This document shows positions 25,138-33,943 of a stretch of DNA of 39,783 nucleotides, piece by piece. Location: assembly GCA_903871735.1 (NCBI GenBank), contig CAIQHU010000153.1:1-39783 (forward strand), given 5' to 3'. The notes below the pieces were generated by a model. The model was not told the DNA's origin. It was given only the letters and a program-made list of their open reading frames with translations, and made no database searches. The translations under genes and the position numbers were made by a program. How positions within the stretch are numbered: the first letter of the stretch is position 1; the number at the start of each line of letters is the position of its first letter. This stretch comes from an uncultured beta proteobacterium. GTDB lineage: Bacteria; Pseudomonadota; Gammaproteobacteria; Burkholderiales; Burkholderiaceae.

Positions 25138-26202
25138 TTGTCGTATAAACCGTATTCACGCATACCATTATATAAACCCCGTTTGAAACGTAACATAAAG
25201 AGTCATATTTTCATTTTATTAGCTAGCTTTTTGGGAATTTCTGGTGTTTTCGCTAATATTCCGACTGGTCCTTTAGAGGATTTGTTGGCTAAGGGGAATC
25301 CAAAAGTAGCCTTAGCTGAAATTGAAAAGCAAAAAAAAGACTTAAATCCGATTGATTATGTGATTATGAAGTCGTCTGCCTTGATTATGGCAAAGAATTG
25401 GAAAGACGCTATTGATATCTTGGAGCCAGCTTATAAGAACGATCCCAAAAATGCAGTAGTCGCCAACAATTACGCGGCGGCTTTATGGGGTAGTGGAAAA
25501 AAAGATGCCGCAAAAAAAATTCTAGAAAACACTTTATTATCAACTTCTCCAGCATTTCGTAATTTACGAAAGATTTATGCTGTACAAGCGGCGGAATCCT
25601 ATAGTAAAGCACTCGATGGCAAGAGCTCTAGTCCGTCTGTCGAGTTGTATGCAACGGCTAAAAATGGCCTTGATTTAGAGGACAAAACGAGTGGGCAATC
25701 AGCGCCGCCAAAGATCGTTGCCATTACGCCCCCACCTCCGATTGAACCCTCTGTAAAGGCCAGTACTGTTAAGCCAGTAGAGGAGTTAGCTGAAAAAGAC
25801 GACTCTTCAAAAAGGGCTGATAAGCCCGTTGAAGCCAAAGATTCTAAGGATAGCAAAAACCCAGATTTTGTTTTAGTTGAAAAGAATATCCGCGACTGGG
25901 CGAATGCTTGGTCGAATAAAAATGTGAAGGCTTATCTGGCTTATTATTCAAATAATTTTTCTCCGGATGGCGGCTTATCCTATGGTGACTGGGTAGAGCA
26001 GCGTCGTCAGCGCGTATCCAAGCCTGGAGAAATTAAGGTTCAGGCAGAAATTTTGAATGTGTCGTATGCAGGTAAAAAAATTGTTGTTAGCATTCGCCAG
26101 CGATACACATCTGTTAATTTGAAGACAAATTCTGTAAAATACATTGAGTGGGCTAATGAGCAAGGTAAGTGGCTAATTACGCGCGAGTCGAATAATAGGT
26201 AA
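25138..26202 (+). CDS. Exported TPR-like protein with NTF2-like C-terminal domain (Cds6 type)
   Basis: Residues 1-39 form a basic head and signal peptide ending VFAN. Then come two to three TPR-like helical pairs (about 45-150), a Pro/Lys/Glu-rich linker, and a C-terminal domain of about 110 residues beginning VEKNIRDWANAWSNKNVKAY with YYSNNFSP. This matches the NTF2-like (SnoaL) domain often attached to or paired with L,D-transpeptidases. I chose TTG 25138 because GGAG lies six bases upstream; an earlier TTG at 25075 has no ribosome-binding site. The L,D-transpeptidase gene follows after 22 bases, so it may be a partner or localiser of that enzyme. Confidence 0.75.
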   Translation: MSYKPYSRIPLYKPRLKRNIKSHIFILLASFLGISGVFANIPTGPLEDLLAKGNPKVALAEIEKQKKDLNPIDYVIMKSSALIMAKNWKDAIDILEPAYKNDPKNAVVANNYAAALWGSGKKDAAKKILENTLLSTSPAFRNLRKIYAVQAAESYSKALDGKSSSPSVELYATAKNGLDLEDKTSGQSAPPKIVAITPPPPIEPSVKASTVKPVEELAEKDDSSKRADKPVEAKDSKDSKNPDFVLVEKNIRDWANAWSNKNVKAYLAYYSNNFSPDGGLSYGDWVEQRRQRVSKPGEIKVQAEILNVSYAGKKIVVSIRQRYTSVNLKTNSVKYIEWANEQGKWLITRESNNR

Positions 26203-26224
26203 TGTAATTTAGGATTGAGGATCA

Positions 26225-27298
26225 ATGAAGCTGAGTTGTTTAAATAGATATCTAGTTTTTGTAAGTAGCTTCATCACTTTAAGTACCTTTTCTAGTGTTA
26301 TTTACGCCAATGGCGATTATTTAATCCGTCAAGGCTTACAGGAACTTGTTCAAAGAGCTAATTTTGACAAGGCTGAAGAATTCATTACACGTGCGAGTAA
26401 GGAGCACCCCAATTTTAAGTTGGCAAAATTTTTAGAGGCTGAACTGTATACAGCGATGTTAGGTAAAGAAGTTGCCGTGCGAGAGAAGAGTATTGCTGTA
26501 GACGCCGATAGTATTTCTTACGACCTCTTAGAAGAGGCTAAATTACGCTCATCTGCACCATCTAATCTTGCGCAACTGCGCCCCTTACAGATTTTAAAGA
26601 TGCCTCCGAATATGGATTTTATGATATTAGTTGACGCATCATTACACCGGGCATATGTCTTAAAAAACCAAAACGGTGAGCCTGTATGGGTCCACGATTT
26701 TTTTATCACACTGGGTAAGTTAGGTATTGGCAAACAAAAAGAAGGCGATCAAAAGACGCCGCTGGGGCTTTATCAAGTTGGTGATGAAGTGAGTAAAAAA
26801 AATCTAACCCCATTTTATGGGGTGGGAGCATTACGGCTGAATTTCCCCAACTCATTTGATAAACATGCTGAGCGTTCAGGCTCGGGAATTTGGTTACATG
26901 GAGTACCTCAAACAACCTATAACCGTCCTCCAAAAGCTTCTGATGGGTGCATTGTTTTTGCTAACGACGACCTAAAGCAGTTAATTCGAATTGCACAAGG
27001 AGCAAATATCAATGTTTTAGTGAGTACATCCGTGAAGTGGTTGCCTAGGACTGATTGGCAAAATCGCTATAAAAAGGTGATGGATGATATGTCTGATTAT
27101 CTGACTATGAATCCTATTATTAAAAATAATAAGGTCCTTAAGAAAGATTTAATTGCAGTTTATGCCCCGGAAAGTGAAACTTCAGTTATCGTAGATCGTG
27201 GGTTAAATAACATGAAAAACTACCAGCGTTTTCGAGAGTATTGGGAAAAAAAGGGTACCGCCTGGCAACTCAAGTTTGAGTCTGAGTTTAAGTCTTAG
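26225..27298 (+). CDS. L,D-transpeptidase (YkuD family), periplasmic
   Basis: YkuD enzymes make 3-3 peptidoglycan crosslinks or attach or detach proteins and amino acids at the stem peptide. A signal peptide (1-28, ending IYA) precedes a helical segment, then the YkuD domain at about 130-265. The active-site motif is WLHGVP (His225) followed by ASDGCIVF (Cys242), the SDGC variant typical of the YafK/Cds6 branch. A helical C-terminal extension of about 95 residues follows. ATG has GAGGA upstream. The 3' end overlaps the convergent GGDEF-EAL gene by 11 bases. Confidence 0.9.
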   Translation: MKLSCLNRYLVFVSSFITLSTFSSVIYANGDYLIRQGLQELVQRANFDKAEEFITRASKEHPNFKLAKFLEAELYTAMLGKEVAVREKSIAVDADSISYDLLEEAKLRSSAPSNLAQLRPLQILKMPPNMDFMILVDASLHRAYVLKNQNGEPVWVHDFFITLGKLGIGKQKEGDQKTPLGLYQVGDEVSKKNLTPFYGVGALRLNFPNSFDKHAERSGSGIWLHGVPQTTYNRPPKASDGCIVFANDDLKQLIRIAQGANINVLVSTSVKWLPRTDWQNRYKKVMDDMSDYLTMNPIIKNNKVLKKDLIAVYAPESETSVIVDRGLNNMKNYQRFREYWEKKGTAWQLKFESEFKS

Positions 27299-28613
27299 TC
27301 AATTTCTTTAGCCAACTGAGTAAATCCTTGGCGCTCAGAGCGGCGCACAGGTAGTGACCTTGATAGTATTGGCAGCCAAGCTGCGCGAGTTTTTTTTGTT
27401 GGGCAAAGGTTTCAACACCTTCGGCGATCGCTAGAATCCCTAAATGCTGGCTCATCGACAGAAGTGTTTGTATCACGGCCTGATTTTTTACCAAGTTTTT
27501 AACTAGTACTGAGTCAATCTTTATTTGTTTAATGGGTAGTTGCATCAGCTTATTTAAACTGATTGAGCAATCACTGACATCATCTAATGAAAACGTCAAC
27601 CCAAGTCTACGCAGCTTTTTCATTTGAAGACGAATTAGCTCTAAGTTCTTTGGAAGCGACAAAGCCGAAAATTCAAGAGTTACCGATTGGTAGTCTAGAT
27701 CAAATGCATTGAGGACATGAGATAGTTGACTAGTAAAGTCAGCTTGTAAGAAATGCAGGGGGTGAATATTTAAAGTCAAGTTGAGCGAAGAGAGCTTTGA
27801 CTTGTTTCGCCAGCGATAGATCTGTTTACAAGCTTTCTCAATCACCATTTTGCCAATTGGCAGGACAAAATGATGTTGATCCATTAGACTTAAAAACTCA
27901 CTAGGACTTAGCTGACCCAATTGAGGGTGTTGCCATCGAAGAAGAGCCTCTAAACCAATCATTTCCTGACTAGCGTTCAATTGTGGTTGATAGAACAGTT
28001 CGAATTGATCTTTTTTAATCGCCTGATGGAGATCAGATTCTAAAATAGCAAGTCGTTTTGAGTGGGCTTGACTGTCAGATAACAAGAAGGATGTTTGACG
28101 AGATTGTTTCGCAAAATATAAGGCCCGATCTGATTTTTGTAGGACCGTTTGCAGACTTTCTTGTTGAGGATTAAATAAAAACAATCCTATAGTACAAGAC
28201 AGTAGATGTTCGACTCCATTCAGAAGAATTGGTTTTTCAAGCACGTGTTGGATTTGATACGAAATATTTTGTAGCTGTTTAGATGCTTGTACTTTGTTAG
28301 TGGATAAGGCACGAGTAATTAAGAAAAACTCATCACCACCAAGCCGAGCAATAAAGTCTTTTGAATGAGAATGCTCCAGAAGACGACGCGCCACCTCGAA
28401 TAGGACTAAGTCGCCAAAACGATGCCCCAGAGAATCATTAATATATTTAAAGTCATCAAGATCTAAATAGATTGCCCCATAATTACCCTTTTTTACTAAT
28501 AATAATTTCTCGTCATAATAATGCGACAAAAAAAGTCGATTGGGTAATTTAGTCAGGACATCTATATATGCTACTTGCGTTAAGTTTTGATTCTGAAGAT
28601 CTGGAAAAAGCAA
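27288..28613 (-). CDS. GGDEF-EAL protein without sensor domain, downstream of zorC-like gene
   Basis: The GGDEF domain (about residues 14-170) has an intact GGDEF at 92-96 and the DLDDFKYINDSLGH substrate motif; the I-site position reads HSKD, not RxxD. The EAL domain (195-435) keeps ExLxR (EALLRW, 222-227), LTLNIHP, IKID and AEGVE. However, the usual DDFGTG is DDVSDC and the LELTES strand is LEFSAL, so phosphodiesterase activity is uncertain. There is no N-terminal sensor region. The only start near the domain edge is a TTG without a good ribosome-binding site. The frame is the same as the preceding zorC-like gene, with one TAG and seven codons between them, so it may be made by coupling or readthrough. 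Confidence 0.88.
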   Translation of the reverse strand: MLFPDLQNQNLTQVAYIDVLTKLPNRLFLSHYYDEKLLLVKKGNYGAIYLDLDDFKYINDSLGHRFGDLVLFEVARRLLEHSHSKDFIARLGGDEFFLITRALSTNKVQASKQLQNISYQIQHVLEKPILLNGVEHLLSCTIGLFLFNPQQESLQTVLQKSDRALYFAKQSRQTSFLLSDSQAHSKRLAILESDLHQAIKKDQFELFYQPQLNASQEMIGLEALLRWQHPQLGQLSPSEFLSLMDQHHFVLPIGKMVIEKACKQIYRWRNKSKLSSLNLTLNIHPLHFLQADFTSQLSHVLNAFDLDYQSVTLEFSALSLPKNLELIRLQMKKLRRLGLTFSLDDVSDCSISLNKLMQLPIKQIKIDSVLVKNLVKNQAVIQTLLSMSQHLGILAIAEGVETFAQQKKLAQLGCQYYQGHYLCAALSAKDLLSWLKKLTKT

Positions 28614-28634
28614 TTTAGGGGGTATCCACTTAGA

Positions 28635-30038
28635 CTAGAAAATTCCGTACCGGCTCATGAGGATTTTTAAGAAAGGGATATCTTTCCAATCTTGTTCGAT
28701 AGGAATAGACGCTCCACTTTTCCCATACTTTTCCTTCAGACCACCTTTATAGGTGGTGGCATATTGAGACTCGCTTTGGATGTTAAACGTATAGGTCCCG
28801 TCTTCATAAATATAACAACCATCATTCATAATAAAGTCAATGATGACTACTTTTCCAATTGTCATAATAAGAGCATTTTGTTCTTGGCTGGTATCTCCAA
28901 GAAGTTTTGCAACTGGGTTGATGTTGGGATTAAAAATACGTTTAAGACTTGATTGGCTTTGGACCATTTTTTGAGCAACAGAGCCAAGCGCTAATTTGGA
29001 ACTAGTAATTTGTCCAACATAAGAAAGCCAAAAATGGAGTTTATCTTGAGCGACATCTTTGTCACCCGTTTTAAGGGCATAAAAAATACGCAGATTCGTT
29101 TCATGATGCCAAGATTTCGCCATGTTCAGGCCTGACTCACTCAGCTCATTCCAAGGAGAATTTTTGGGTAAATAGCCTACTGGCGAGCCCCAGTGACGCA
29201 GTAGATACTCTCTAAAGGGAGAAAATAGCAGTTTATTTTCGCAGCGCGAGAAGCGCTCGATGAGTAGTTGCAAACCAAGATCCCGATAACTAGAGCATGC
29301 ATCTAAAAGAAGAAGTAAGTTAGGCAGTAGTTTTTTGAATGATATGTCTGCCAAATTAACGACTGCTTGTAGCGACTGTACGAATAGTTTTTCCCAAAAC
29401 CAACAGGCCGGGGGTATTTCAAGATCTTTCACTAAGTCAATAACACGTTGATCAAGTCCATCAAGCCACATCTGAGAGTAGTATTCCCAGGGGCGAGCTT
29501 CTAAAAGTTGTATATGCGAATCGACAAAGCGAAGGTCAAAAAACAGCCCACTCGCATTTTTTTTAATGTCTGGCCAGGTTTTTTCTAGAAAGTGTCTCAG
29601 GATTTCTAACTGTTGATCAAAAAGACTTCTATCCTCATATTCATCTGGATTTGAATTCAAATAGCCGTGGTATAGAGATAGCCAAGCATGTTGCATATCT
29701 TGCCCCGCAGAAATTTTTTCTTGGTACCGAGTCAGTAACTGTTCGAATTCTTTTGGAGAACCAAAAAGGGTTTGTTTATTTTGGGCGCCAATATTGACAT
29801 GTAGAGCCTCACCTAGTAATTCGCTGGCTCCATTTGATAGTTCAAGAGTGCCTTGTAAAAACTGCTGTGCTAATTGGTATTGTTGGTGTGGCTCAATGTG
29901 TCCTGCATTTTTAAACTGCGCAACTGCTTCGTCATGGGCTTTTTGGAGTAGCTGATGGGTAGACTTGAAAGCCTTAGGCTTTGATTTTTCAAGCGTAGCA
30001 AATAAGTCCGTACTCAGTTGGCCTAGTATTGTGGACAC
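28635..30038 (-). CDS. ZorC-like EH-signature domain protein
   Basis: The C-terminal third matches what I recall of the EH_Signature family that includes Zorya ZorC. Visible motifs are an LRHWGSP segment (280-286), DKLHFWLSYVGQITSSKLAL (332-351) and NALIMTIGKVVIIDF (388-402) followed by GCYIY. The N-terminal 300 residues are helical. By eye, the Glu and His that name the domain appear as Asp401 and Gln449. The start is GTG, overlapping the zorB-like gene by 16 bases, with AAGGA upstream. In Zorya type I, ZorC acts in the cytoplasm with the ZorAB motor and ZorD; no ZorD is present here. The product is soluble by appearance. Confidence 0.68.
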   Translation of the reverse strand: MSTILGQLSTDLFATLEKSKPKAFKSTHQLLQKAHDEAVAQFKNAGHIEPHQQYQLAQQFLQGTLELSNGASELLGEALHVNIGAQNKQTLFGSPKEFEQLLTRYQEKISAGQDMQHAWLSLYHGYLNSNPDEYEDRSLFDQQLEILRHFLEKTWPDIKKNASGLFFDLRFVDSHIQLLEARPWEYYSQMWLDGLDQRVIDLVKDLEIPPACWFWEKLFVQSLQAVVNLADISFKKLLPNLLLLLDACSSYRDLGLQLLIERFSRCENKLLFSPFREYLLRHWGSPVGYLPKNSPWNELSESGLNMAKSWHHETNLRIFYALKTGDKDVAQDKLHFWLSYVGQITSSKLALGSVAQKMVQSQSSLKRIFNPNINPVAKLLGDTSQEQNALIMTIGKVVIIDFIMNDGCYIYEDGTYTFNIQSESQYATTYKGGLKEKYGKSGASIPIEQDWKDIPFLKILMSRYGIF

Positions 30039-30760
30039 TTACCAAAATCCTTATTAGAGATATCGACTTTATATTTAACCGTACTATTAAATTTTTCTTT
30101 TTCATTGAGTTGCCAAAATTCCAACTTAAGAACAACGCGTCGATTTTCAGCTTTTGAGGGTTTGTAGGAGTTAAAGGAAAAACCTCCGACTAAAAAAAGA
30201 TCACGAATTGAATTTAAATCTTCAGAGGACATTTGGATAGAAGATTTAATTTCATTAGAAAGGGAGCAAACTACTTCAGCGCTGCGCCTTTGAGACAAGG
30301 ATAAGTTGGGTAAATAATTGCCATCCGTATCGGTATAACCTTCAACAATAATTCTTCGAATATATTTTGAGCAGGCGGGTGACTTGAGTGAATGAACGAC
30401 GGATGGTACGTAGGTTCTTAAAAAATCAACTCCTTCACTGCTAATCCGAAAGTCACGTTTTACAAAATTGACAATCGCCCCCAAATCGATACTGATACTC
30501 TCACTTTTGGCATATTCAAGATTAATAATTGGAAATGACTTTTTTGCCTCGGTGTTGAGTTCCTCATAACAGGTTTGGATTAACTCATTACGGACTTTAG
30601 CTTCTTGGGTTCCGAATTGCTTTTCTAAAGAAACGATTTCAACTGCCATGACCACTAAAAATAATGTCATACAAGCGGTCATTAAATCGGAGTACGAAAT
30701 CCAAAAAGGTTTTTCTGCATCTTCCTTCGCTTTACGTCTACGATTTAATTGATAGAACAT
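30023..30760 (-). CDS. ZorB-like MotB/OmpA-family protein
   Basis: This 245-residue protein is a short MotB-type stator subunit: basic head, one membrane helix with the proton-channel Asp25 in SYSDLMTACM, a short linker, and an OmpA-like peptidoglycan-binding domain with VEGYTDTDG (139-147) and LSLSQRR (153-159). It is much shorter than the flagellar MotB in this window (370) and lacks its long plug region, matching ZorB. It starts two bases after the zorA-like stop, so coupled translation is expected. With the ZorA-like protein it would form an inner-membrane proton-driven motor anchored to peptidoglycan. Confidence 0.82.
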   Translation of the reverse strand: MFYQLNRRRKAKEDAEKPFWISYSDLMTACMTLFLVVMAVEIVSLEKQFGTQEAKVRNELIQTCYEELNTEAKKSFPIINLEYAKSESISIDLGAIVNFVKRDFRISSEGVDFLRTYVPSVVHSLKSPACSKYIRRIIVEGYTDTDGNYLPNLSLSQRRSAEVVCSLSNEIKSSIQMSSEDLNSIRDLFLVGGFSFNSYKPSKAENRRVVLKLEFWQLNEKEKFNSTVKYKVDISNKDFGKCPQY

Positions 30761-30762
30761 AA

Positions 30763-33720
30763 TTAGTTCGACCGCAATTTAGTAGCTGAAATGACGATTT
30801 GTTCCACGGCACTTGTCAGAGCGCCCACGGCTGAGCCAAGGAGTCGATCATTTTCTTGATTCAGGCCAGTGACTTGCGCCATCATTTGTAAATTAAATTG
30901 GCTAAAGGCCTCTTTGAGGACATTATTAACTTGGCCAAGGTACTCTGTACTGGTGTTTTCGACTAACTTGAGGGTACTCAAAGAGCGCTCCATGCCAGCA
31001 AGGATTTCTGCACTTACCCCAGATTCTTTCTTAGCGATTGCAATTAGTTGCGTTAACTCTTTCATATAGTCTTGATGGGCAAAACTAGACTGTTCAAATT
31101 GTTTAAACAAATCTTGAATATTGATCATCATGCTTTGTAGACGTTGACCAACATTTTCCATTTGCTCAGTAATTGTTTTACTTTGTTCAAAAGCTTGAAC
31201 CACGACCTCACCGGCACTCGTAAATTGATCGGCAGCTTGATGCATTTTTTGCGCACCCAGATTCATATTTTCAATTGCTGTGAGTGAGACTTTTTCAATA
31301 GCATGAATATGGGTATTTGATTGGTTAATTACGCCATTCATTTCTGAAATAAGCTCTTTTACTTGGTTCGCAATGCCGTTATGAAACTCTTGAGTCGCTC
31401 CGGTTAGTGCGATAGCGCGCTGTTCATCATCTTTAATTTGCTCTTGGCGATCACTGGCAATTTGATTCATACTGATTTCAAGTTGCTTGAGGACTGTGTT
31501 TGTCGATTCAACCATCATATCTTTTGTTTTGACTTGATGGTCATAGCTCATTTGATTTAAATCTTCGACAAAAGTTTTGAGTTGGAGACTGAGTTGGTGT
31601 TGATCTTGCATGGCAGATTGCAGAACTTCTCCCATATTTTGGTGGAGTTCTCTCGTAGAAGCGACTAATTGATTATTTCGAGTCTGGTCTTGGAGATTCT
31701 GTTGCTCACGCACGATAGCTAGTTGTGCAATACTCTGATCGACAGAACCAATGATCCGTTGTAGAGTTTGGTCAATTACTTCTTTGGATTTGACTTGTTG
31801 GTCAAAGGTTAACTGATTTAGCTCTTCGACAAAAGATTTGAGCTGTAAGCTTAGCTGATGTTGATCTTGCATGGCGGATTGCAGAACTTCACCCATACCT
31901 TGATGGAGTTCTTTGGTTGAGGCAACTAATTGACTATTTCGAACTTCATCTTGGAGATTCTGCTGTTCACGAACCACAGCCAGTTGCGCGATACTCTGAT
32001 CGACGGAGCCCACGATACGTTGCAGGGTTTGATCGATCACTTCTTTGGATTTAACTTGTTGATCAAAGGTTAACTGATTGAGTTCCTCGACAAAGGTTTT
32101 CAGTTGTAGGCTCAGTTGATGTTGATCTTGCATGGCGGATTTTAGAACTTCACCCATACCTTGGTGGAGTTCTTTGGTGGATGCGATGAGTTGATCATTA
32201 CGGGCAACGTCTTGGCGATTTTGCTGCTCACGCACACTGGCAAGCTCAGCGATACTATGGTCTACTGAACCAATTACTTGTTGCAGAGTTTGGTCGATCA
32301 CTTCTTTGGATTTGACTTGTTGATCATAGGTAATTTGGTTGACTTCCTCGACAAAGTTTTTCAGTTGAAGATTGAGCTGATGCTGATCTTGCAAGGACTT
32401 ATCTAACATCAGTTGCATTTGTTGATGGATTTCTTTCGTTGCTTGCATGAGACTTGAATTGCGTGTTTCATCCTGCGTATTTTGCAATTCTCTGGCAGAT
32501 GCAAATTGTCCGAGGCTTTGCTCGAAAGAATGCAGCACTTTACTCATGGTTTGCTCAATGGTCGCTTGCGATTTGACTTGGTGCTCTTGATTCATTTGGT
32601 GCAGATCTGCGACCACATCCCGTAATAGCTGATTTTTTTGATCTTGATTAATATTGGCCTGAATTACGGTTTCAAGCATTTGCTCAGACATGGATTTGAC
32701 GGCTTGCTGACTTGCCATCGCAATATCATCCAAAAGTCGCCGCATGGAGCCCTCGACCGACTCCATGGTGGCGGTAGATCGATATATAGCTTGATTGACA
32801 GCTTCTATTTGAGTGCCAAAGGCCTCGTCAATCTTCGTGATGAATGTTCCCATTAAACTTTCTACTAGGGATTTAATGACACCGCTTTGATCACCTGAAG
32901 CCTTTTCAACAATGGTCATCAATTTATTAATGGGTTGCTCTAAGCTTTTCGAAATAGTTTCGCCAATAATTGCAGATTGTTTAGTCATTAAAATTTCAAG
33001 ATTTTCAATCAAGACATTTTTGAGATTGGCAGAATTTGCAGCAGATATTTCTGTTGCTTTGACTAAACGAGCCAGATAATCTTCACCAACTCCTGCTTTA
33101 TAGAGGCTATCAAGAAGCTTTGTTAACTCTTCAACCTGTTGGTAACAGCGATTGAGAGTTTGTTTTTCGAAGAAAGTAATAAAGATTGCGACAAAAATTG
33201 CAATACCTGAGCCCAAGAAAGCTGAACTGACTTCGCCCAAAAGAAGGTTTAGCGTTTCAACTGCATTGGCGGAGTCAAATTGACGTAGCCCCCAGATTAG
33301 GCCTGAAAAAGTTCCAATAATTCCCACACCAGTTAGAATTCCAGGCAGGTGCTTAAAGAACTCTGCATTGATATAGCTATCGACAACAGCCTCTTTAGAA
33401 AAATAGAAGTCCGAAGTGAGGGTGGACCGAACACTTTCTTTATCAGAATTAACCATTTGCATTTGATGCAAACTTGCCCGATATTCTTTCCAAAGATTAC
33501 TAAAAGGTCGATCCTGAAAAAGTTCCTCAAGGACGCTTGGCTCAACCGAGCCAATTGGGGCATTGCTTAACTCATGAAGAACTTTATTAACTTTTCGAAT
33601 CTTAAATTGCAGGGCAATTGCTGGAAGTTGATATTGAAAGATGTAAAAGATACTTAGAAGTCCCACTATGATGATCATCGTACCTAAAATATACGGGTTG
33701 AGATAGGGGAATAAAGTCAT
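30763..33720 (-). CDS. ZorA-like MotA/TolQ-family protein with long repetitive cytoplasmic tail
   Basis: The N-terminal part is a three-helix MotA/TolQ/ExbB-type unit: TM1 at about 10-30, TM2 125-147 (LPGILTGVGIIGTFSGLIWG), TM3 160-184. The remaining 780 residues are a Gln-rich helical tail. Residues 447-533, 534-620 and 621-707 are three near-identical 87-residue repeats, with diverged copies at 360-446 and 708-794. In Zorya, ZorA forms a pentamer around a ZorB dimer with a long intracellular tail needed for defence. The length and topology match that, not flagellar MotA (four TM, no tail). AAGG precedes the ATG. It is followed by the zorB-like and zorC-like genes. Confidence 0.82.
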   Translation of the reverse strand: MTLFPYLNPYILGTMIIIVGLLSIFYIFQYQLPAIALQFKIRKVNKVLHELSNAPIGSVEPSVLEELFQDRPFSNLWKEYRASLHQMQMVNSDKESVRSTLTSDFYFSKEAVVDSYINAEFFKHLPGILTGVGIIGTFSGLIWGLRQFDSANAVETLNLLLGEVSSAFLGSGIAIFVAIFITFFEKQTLNRCYQQVEELTKLLDSLYKAGVGEDYLARLVKATEISAANSANLKNVLIENLEILMTKQSAIIGETISKSLEQPINKLMTIVEKASGDQSGVIKSLVESLMGTFITKIDEAFGTQIEAVNQAIYRSTATMESVEGSMRRLLDDIAMASQQAVKSMSEQMLETVIQANINQDQKNQLLRDVVADLHQMNQEHQVKSQATIEQTMSKVLHSFEQSLGQFASARELQNTQDETRNSSLMQATKEIHQQMQLMLDKSLQDQHQLNLQLKNFVEEVNQITYDQQVKSKEVIDQTLQQVIGSVDHSIAELASVREQQNRQDVARNDQLIASTKELHQGMGEVLKSAMQDQHQLSLQLKTFVEELNQLTFDQQVKSKEVIDQTLQRIVGSVDQSIAQLAVVREQQNLQDEVRNSQLVASTKELHQGMGEVLQSAMQDQHQLSLQLKSFVEELNQLTFDQQVKSKEVIDQTLQRIIGSVDQSIAQLAIVREQQNLQDQTRNNQLVASTRELHQNMGEVLQSAMQDQHQLSLQLKTFVEDLNQMSYDHQVKTKDMMVESTNTVLKQLEISMNQIASDRQEQIKDDEQRAIALTGATQEFHNGIANQVKELISEMNGVINQSNTHIHAIEKVSLTAIENMNLGAQKMHQAADQFTSAGEVVVQAFEQSKTITEQMENVGQRLQSMMINIQDLFKQFEQSSFAHQDYMKELTQLIAIAKKESGVSAEILAGMERSLSTLKLVENTSTEYLGQVNNVLKEAFSQFNLQMMAQVTGLNQENDRLLGSAVGALTSAVEQIVISATKLRSN
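31339..32643 (-). repeat. Five tandem 261-bp (87-codon) repeats in the zorA-like tail
   Basis: The repeats are in register with the reading frame. The three central copies (31600-32382) share most residues, including the segments DQQVKSKEVIDQTLQ and ELHQGMGEVL in two of them; the outer two are diverged but keep the QVKS/QVKT anchor at the same 87-residue spacing. This is the pattern expected from unequal recombination changing tail length by whole units. Confidence 0.9.
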
Positions 33721-33763
33721 TTTACGCCTTATGGATGCCGAAGTTTAATAAAATAATGAGTCA

Positions 33764-33943
33764 TTAGGAGGGCAGGCCCCCCATCAAGAAACGGTTCAAA
33801 AGAGGCTTAAACAGATTCTTTGAATAGTATTTTGAATGAAAATAGTTGTGGTCTAAAAGACCTCGATACTGCAGGATAAATAGAATGGCTGGCCGCCAAG
33901 GGTCGCCTTTTGGCACGACTGCTAAGAAGCTGGATAAAGTCAT
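33764..33943 (-). CDS. Small 59-residue ORF in the zor-like operon
   Basis: The ATG overlaps the stop of the upstream 242-residue gene (TAATG) and has AGGAG five bases before it, an excellent coupled start. The product begins MTLSSFLAVVPKGDPWRPAI and continues with a short hydrophobic stretch, a Tyr/His/Lys-rich segment and a FLMGGLPS end. It is too short and only weakly hydrophobic to call a membrane protein. Its TAA overlaps a further ATG that opens an 11-codon ORF ending nine bases before zorA. No family is recognised. The tight junctions favour a real gene. Confidence 0.6.
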   Translation of the reverse strand: MTLSSFLAVVPKGDPWRPAILFILQYRGLLDHNYFHSKYYSKNLFKPLLNRFLMGGLPS

